A stretch of DNA of 64,000 nt from Lepidodermella squamata (Eukaryota > Gastrotricha): positions 434,001 through 498,000 of the forward strand of contig JBLDXI010000001.1 of the NCBI GenBank assembly GCA_047495785.1, read 5' to 3'. Below are positions 59,757 through 64,000 of this stretch, piece by piece. A model generated the notes under the pieces. That model worked only from the letters and a program-made list of their open reading frames with translations, was not told the DNA's origin and searched no databases. Each line of letters starts with the position of its first letter. The first letter of the stretch is position 1. Position numbers and translations under genes: made by a program.

Positions 59757-62203
59757 ATGCAGCTGAATAACATTATCAGATTTCGTCGGAAATCGGAGGT
59801 CGTTGGTTTGGCTGTGCTTAACGCTCTTCTTTTCCTGGCAATAGTTCCACCAGCAGTAGCTTCTTTCAAATCATCATATATCCCAAGCATCAAAATCGAC
59901 ACCGAATTTTTATCAAGAAGCAGATCGGAGAATTCAACTTCAACTCCTTTAGTGACTAAAGCCGAGAGCGACTTCTCTATAGGAACCACCACTGATGCTT
60001 CTCAAGGTAAGGAAATGCAATTGCATTAAAGCTTTCAGAGCCAATTTTTTTATTTGCTACAGAATTCTCCTCGGGGGATGGCATTAAGGAAATGGCTACT
60101 ACAACCGAGGTTGCAACAGCAGCGAGATCGATAGATTATATTACTACTAGCAAACCCTCGAGGTCACTGGAATCTCCAGATGGCCCAATGTCTTCCCGAT
60201 CACCCTACTTTGAGGTATTCGAACCCGAAGCCGACGAGCAGCTACTTTCTATACCAGAGGCAGGCGACGAGTATTTCATCGCAGAGATAACTAGTTTATC
60301 TTCAAATGGGACATTGGTGCTTAATCTGACGTCATCATCACCGAGCGCTGTGTCTTTACTAAGCAGCTCTTCATCATCGTCTTCGTCTGTTGGAACGCAG
60401 GCTTTGACACAGCAAGCTTCGACTACAACAACGACGGCAAAGACGCCGTCTGAGCAGCCGGCGATGAAACCTTGCCTCGAAATCGACGGCAGGCAATACC
60501 CTATCAAATCGCTGTTGGAAACAACGCCGCTTCATTTTCGCAAAAGCAGCACGACAGCGCCGTTGTCGAACAAGCGCGGCGATGACGGATTCATCGACAT
60601 TAGGGTCGAGCCTACTGGCGCTGACCTTTGCAGAAAGATCGCCGTGGAAGAAATTGAAAGATATTCCGCTATGTTTGCCAGCAATAATCATGGATTACCA
60701 ACCGGATCGTGCAAAGGCCCAAAAGGCGACAAGGGCGAGCCATCTATGATTACATTTACGATAGGCATGCCAGGTAACTGATTAATTTTCTCCTGATTAA
60801 GGGTTCAAAGCTATTTATTGTAATTTATAGGTCCCAAAGGCGATAAAGGCGATTCTGTACCAGTTTCGCATCACTCTCATGGCCTCAGAATGAAGGGTGA
60901 CAAGGGTGATCAGGGCCCACCTGGTCCCCCTGGACCTCCAGGGCCCAGTGGGCGACCTAGTAATTTTTTTCCGGGCCCTGCTATTGCTTCAAGCTTCGCC
61001 AGTCGGAAAGTTACGTTTGAAAGCCAACAACAAGATCAAGCAAGCCGGCCAAGCCCAATCAGTCAAGGCGGCACTGTCATTTTTCAGAGAAAATCCGATC
61101 TTCACGCCACATCCGACCGCTATGAAGCTGGCACCCTGGGATTTATTCTCGACGAGCAGTCGCTTATGATCAAAATTGATGCGAAAACATGGCGAAGTGT
61201 GTTGCTTGGAGCGCGGGAGTACGTTTCACAGTACGGCGAGGATGATAGCGAAAAATTGAAACCCGTGCCGTCAGCTGCTTATCTGAGGATGAAGACCAGC
61301 CACCGTGTCGGCGGCGCCATGCCGGTAATAGCAGACCGACAAATCGTGCTTCCTAAGCCCTTGCAATACCCACCTGTCATCAGCTCGCCCCGATTGCATT
61401 TGATCGCCGTTGATTCCCCAGTTTCAGGGCAACTCGGCGGAGTTTCGCACTACGACACCTTGTGCGACCGAGAGGCAAAGCGCCTGGGTGTTGCCGGGTC
61501 TTATCAGGCATTCATGTCCTCGCATTTCGTCGCTCTCGAGTCGCTCGTTAACTTCCACCACGATCTCAGCGTGCCTATTGTCAACTTGAAAAATCAGAAA
61601 CTTTTCAACAATTGGTACGAGCTGTTCAACGGAAAAGGCGGCTTACTACCACGATTCGACGACAACAGGCAATACCCAGAAACAATTTTCAGTTTCAGCG
61701 GGTATGACGTGTTTAAAAATGCTGATGGGAAGTTTAAACCTAGCGAGCGTTTCATCTGGCATGGCTCGAATTCGACTGGCAATACTGTTCATTCGTCGGA
61801 CTGTGCATCGTGGCGAAAACCTTCTGAAGACAACGCCGGGCATTTGGTAACCGGTCGGGGTAGCCCAATTGACCCTGATGAGCGAGCTATCCTAGGCCAG
61901 CGTGACTATGACTGCTCCCAAAGTGGCGTGCTGCTCTGTATTGAAGTCACCAGCCGTTACAGTTCGGCTGTGTTCGCAAAACGCCGGCCTGCGCTTCAAA
62001 AAACAGCACGAAAAATCGGCAGCGGTGAGATAGGCAAAAGACGAGGTCATCATCATAATCACAAGAAGATTTCAGGGAGACAAAAGCGGCGAAAGAATGT
62101 GCACTCATTGGAGGAGAATGTCTATTCAACTCATTCAGTTGAACTCGGCAGCAATGAAGTCACGTCGTCGACACTTCAAGCTGAGCCTAAACATTTTATA
62201 TAG
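59757..62203 (+). CDS. Collagen XV/XVIII-like protein with endostatin domain
   Basis: Exons 59757-60006, 60063-60773 and 60831-62203 total 2334 nt (777 aa). The N-terminus has a hydrophobic stretch (VVGLAVLNALLFLAIVPPAVA) after a basic segment. A Ser/Thr-rich region follows, suited to heavy O-glycosylation. Collagen triplets are few and broken into short runs (GPKGDKGEP, GPKGDKGD, MKGDKGDQGPPGPPGPPGPSG). The trimerisation domain is recognisable (GTVIFQRKSDL, AGTLGFILDE, MIKIDAKTWRSVLLG; about 399-450), as is a full endostatin domain (about 508-700; HLIAVDSPVSGQLGG, ADxxCDREAK-like DTLCDREAKRLGV, FSFSGYDVF, IWHGSN, LLCIEVT). A basic Lys/Arg/His-rich tail follows. It should be a basement-membrane component; released endostatin fragments affect axon guidance and vessels in other animals. 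The triple helix is much shorter than in C. elegans or vertebrate homologues. More 5' exons are possible. Confidence 0.9.
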
Positions 62204-62699
62204 TAGACATCCCTCCGCAGTCTACCCTCCTAGTTTCATTTATAGATGATTTCTTGTCAAAAGAGCTTTTACAAAAAGCTCCCTGCTCGTGTTGAAAATA
62301 CATTCCTTGGTATAATGAACTGCTACAAGTGCCGTGAAATTCTGGAATTTCCGATCTGAGAGAAAAGTCTTTAGCCCCGCTCGATGTAAATAATATAACA
62401 CCCTTTCTGCTCTTGCTCCTTCGAAAAAGCCAAATTTTTAAAATGATAATTATAGCTAATTTTTTATATACAATTCTTCAATGGTACATGGCCTTTGATT
62501 CGTCCTTGATGATGCGAGATCTTTTATCTTCGAAATTCTAAAATCTGTATTATGTTTTGAAACTTGTATGCATATTGCTTTGATAAATATTTAGATAACA
62601 AGAGAAAAAATGTGCAAATCATATTAAAAAATAAAAATTGAAGCGCTGACTGCATTGGAAAACATTAGCCTTGGCATGAAGGGCAACTAGTACGGTTGT
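62204..62699. other. 3' flank of the collagen gene
   Basis: AT-rich sequence between convergent genes. AATAAA at 62630-62635 is a likely poly(A) signal for the collagen gene, which would give a 3' UTR of about 430 nt. No gene is visible. Confidence 0.6.
62630..62635 (+). terminator. Poly(A) signal of the collagen gene
   Basis: AATAAA on plus, 427 bp downstream of the collagen stop codon and upstream of the convergent PLAC8 gene. Confidence 0.5.
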
Positions 62700-63164
62700 T
62701 TAATCGTAAAAACCTCGGAGTTTCATTTCGTTAACTATTCGACAGGTAAAACAGAGGGGGCAACAACAGAGCTGGAAGCCCTCCTGGCACATCGGTTGTC
62801 TGATGCCTGTTAGCGTCCTAATAGGAATTTATATTAACTTTTGCTAATATGGTTATTGTTGAAGTTTACCTGAATCGAACTGCAAGCGGCAGAAGACCGA
62901 AAACCATAGGGTAGCAAAAGCTTTCTCCTAGTTGCGAGGAAATAACGCAGGTGGTGTACGGCCACAAACAGGAAGCAGAAAGACCTAAAGCGAGTTATAA
63001 CTTAGCTTCCTTCAGCGTATTAATCGAATAGCTTTCATACATGTTGAAATGGAATGACAGCAGTCACAGAGCCCAATAGCGTAGGACTGACGAATAGCTG
63101 GAACCTGGTGTGGGAATGGATGAACACTAGGGTTCGGCTGAGAAGTGATTGCTGGAGAACTCAT
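62700..63164 (-). CDS. PLAC8 family protein, copy 2
   Basis: Exons 63164-63041, 62984-62870 and 62817-62700 total 357 nt (118 aa). The order of motifs is that of PLAC8/cornifelin proteins: SYAIGLCDCCHSISTC near the start, an LGESFCYP middle, and CCCPLCFTCRIVNEMKLRG at the end. Intron phases and the 115 nt second exon equal those of the neighbouring copy. Several middle cysteines are replaced (SASCLWPYTTC where the neighbour has MFCLPCAAC; FCYPMVFG where it has CCFPGCCPG). PLAC8 proteins are small, Cys-rich and membrane-associated; in plants they set cell size and metal transport, in animals roles are varied. Confidence 0.86.
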
Positions 63165-63406
63165 TATTTTCAAAGTTTTACTTTATTTCTTTTTAGTGTA
63201 TAGCTTCAGTATAAATAATTCTAAAAAATGCAATTCAGCAGTAAAGAGATAGAGGAGAGACCACGTTACAGCAGAGAGAGATCACAGGAGTAGTTTCACC
63301 GGATAGAGATATTGAGGATGGCTCTACACAACCGTCACTTGACTGACTCTATAGGCATCAAGTTGTGAAGAAGCCGAAGCTATTAAAGCAATCGTCATGT
63401 TGAGAT

Positions 63407-63876
63407 TTATTCGTAGCCGCGAAGCTTCATTTCGTTAATAAGGCGGCACAAGAAGCATAGTGTGCAGCATTGATATTGGCAGCCCTCTTCGCACATGCCT
63501 TGCTGGATGCCCGTTAACGTTCTGTCAAATTAAACACTTGCCATTCAAGTTCTCATAATTTTTAAATTGATTGGGCTAACCTAAACCTGACGGAAAGGGG
63601 CAATGCTCCTCCCGGGCAGCAACCCGGGAAGCAGCAGTTCTCACCAAGTTTAGAAGAGGCCATACAAGCCGCACAAGGGAGGCAAAACATCACCAGGCAG
63701 CCTAAGGATGGAATTTTAGAAATTAACCCATGAAATTAAGCTGCCTTACAGGTTCCGCAGGAATGCGTGCAATCACACAAGCCGACAGAGTAAGTCTGGT
63801 TCCCTGATTGATGGGTGAACGGTTGAACGGTGTTCGCGAAGCCCGCTGCTGGCTGTCTAGTTACTACGTGCGTCAT
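63407..63876 (-). CDS. PLAC8 family protein, copy 1
   Basis: Exons 63876-63750, 63701-63587 and 63521-63407 total 357 nt (118 aa). Key stretches are TYSVGLCDCTHSCGTC, MFCLPCAACMASSKLGENCC, a PGCCPGG turn, and QYQCCTLCFLCRLINEMKLRG, which together give the full PLAC8 cysteine pattern. The protein is the same length as copy 2, directly downstream, and the two share both intron positions and phases, so they are tandem duplicates. The start at 63876 is the first ATG before the conserved region. Likely membrane-associated; exact role unknown. Confidence 0.9.
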
Positions 63877-64000
63877 AATTCGCGAAAGTTATGCTCAACG
63901 ATTATGCGCCTGTGAGAATTGAGAAAAAAATCAAGCTTGTTGGCTAGTTTGCTTTCGATAAAAGAAACCTCCGCAGGCTTGTCATGCCATAAGGCAAACA

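Overview
This is nuclear DNA from a small, compact animal genome. Protein-coding genes have canonical GT..AG introns, most of them 45-75 bp long, and sit on both strands with short gaps. The gene content is metazoan: a collagen XV/XVIII-type protein with an endostatin domain, cadherin-like membrane proteins, CUB/trypsin proteases, PLAC8 proteins, a rhodopsin-like GPCR and an axonemal dynein intermediate chain. The dynein chain argues against a nematode. Short introns, moderate GC and tandem secreted-protein families make a tardigrade my best guess, but this is inference and another small invertebrate is possible. No rRNA, tRNA, CRISPR or bacterial-type operon was seen. I read introns by eye from splice sites and frame continuity; nearly every model listed closes without a stop and with a total length divisible by three.

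Layout. 1-137: first exons of a secreted or membrane protein running off the left edge. 1211-6113 and 26743-32374 (both minus): two paralogous cadherin-like single-pass membrane proteins of 1353 and 1265 aa. 6687-23936: a protease block of six S1 serine protease genes, four on plus and two on minus, interrupted by a divergent pair of METTL24-like methyltransferase genes (10881-13886). The fourth protease (16021-18474) carries a catalytically dead S1 domain, with all three triad residues replaced, joined to an intact one. 23937-26742 is gene-poor and repeat-bearing.

32768-42689 is a conserved housekeeping segment: CstF-50, DNAI1, a DUF167/C15orf40 protein, TOMM7 and a TRF4-type non-canonical poly(A) polymerase. 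46086-49722 is an orphan GPCR. 51043-52672 is a protein resembling a class I methyltransferase with an eroded SAM-binding loop. 53535-57906 holds four paralogous secreted proteins of a family I do not recognise (PPGY motif, paired Cys, HFxPxTG motif). 59757-62203 is a collagen XV/XVIII-like gene with a very short triple helix. 62700-63876 is a pair of PLAC8 genes.

Several short inverted-repeat elements that look like MITEs lie between genes and in introns (8715-8910, 18624-19008, 27604-27690, 46747-47173), two of them with clear flanking duplications. The clearest functional themes are extracellular proteolysis, cell-surface and matrix proteins, and expansion by local duplication.
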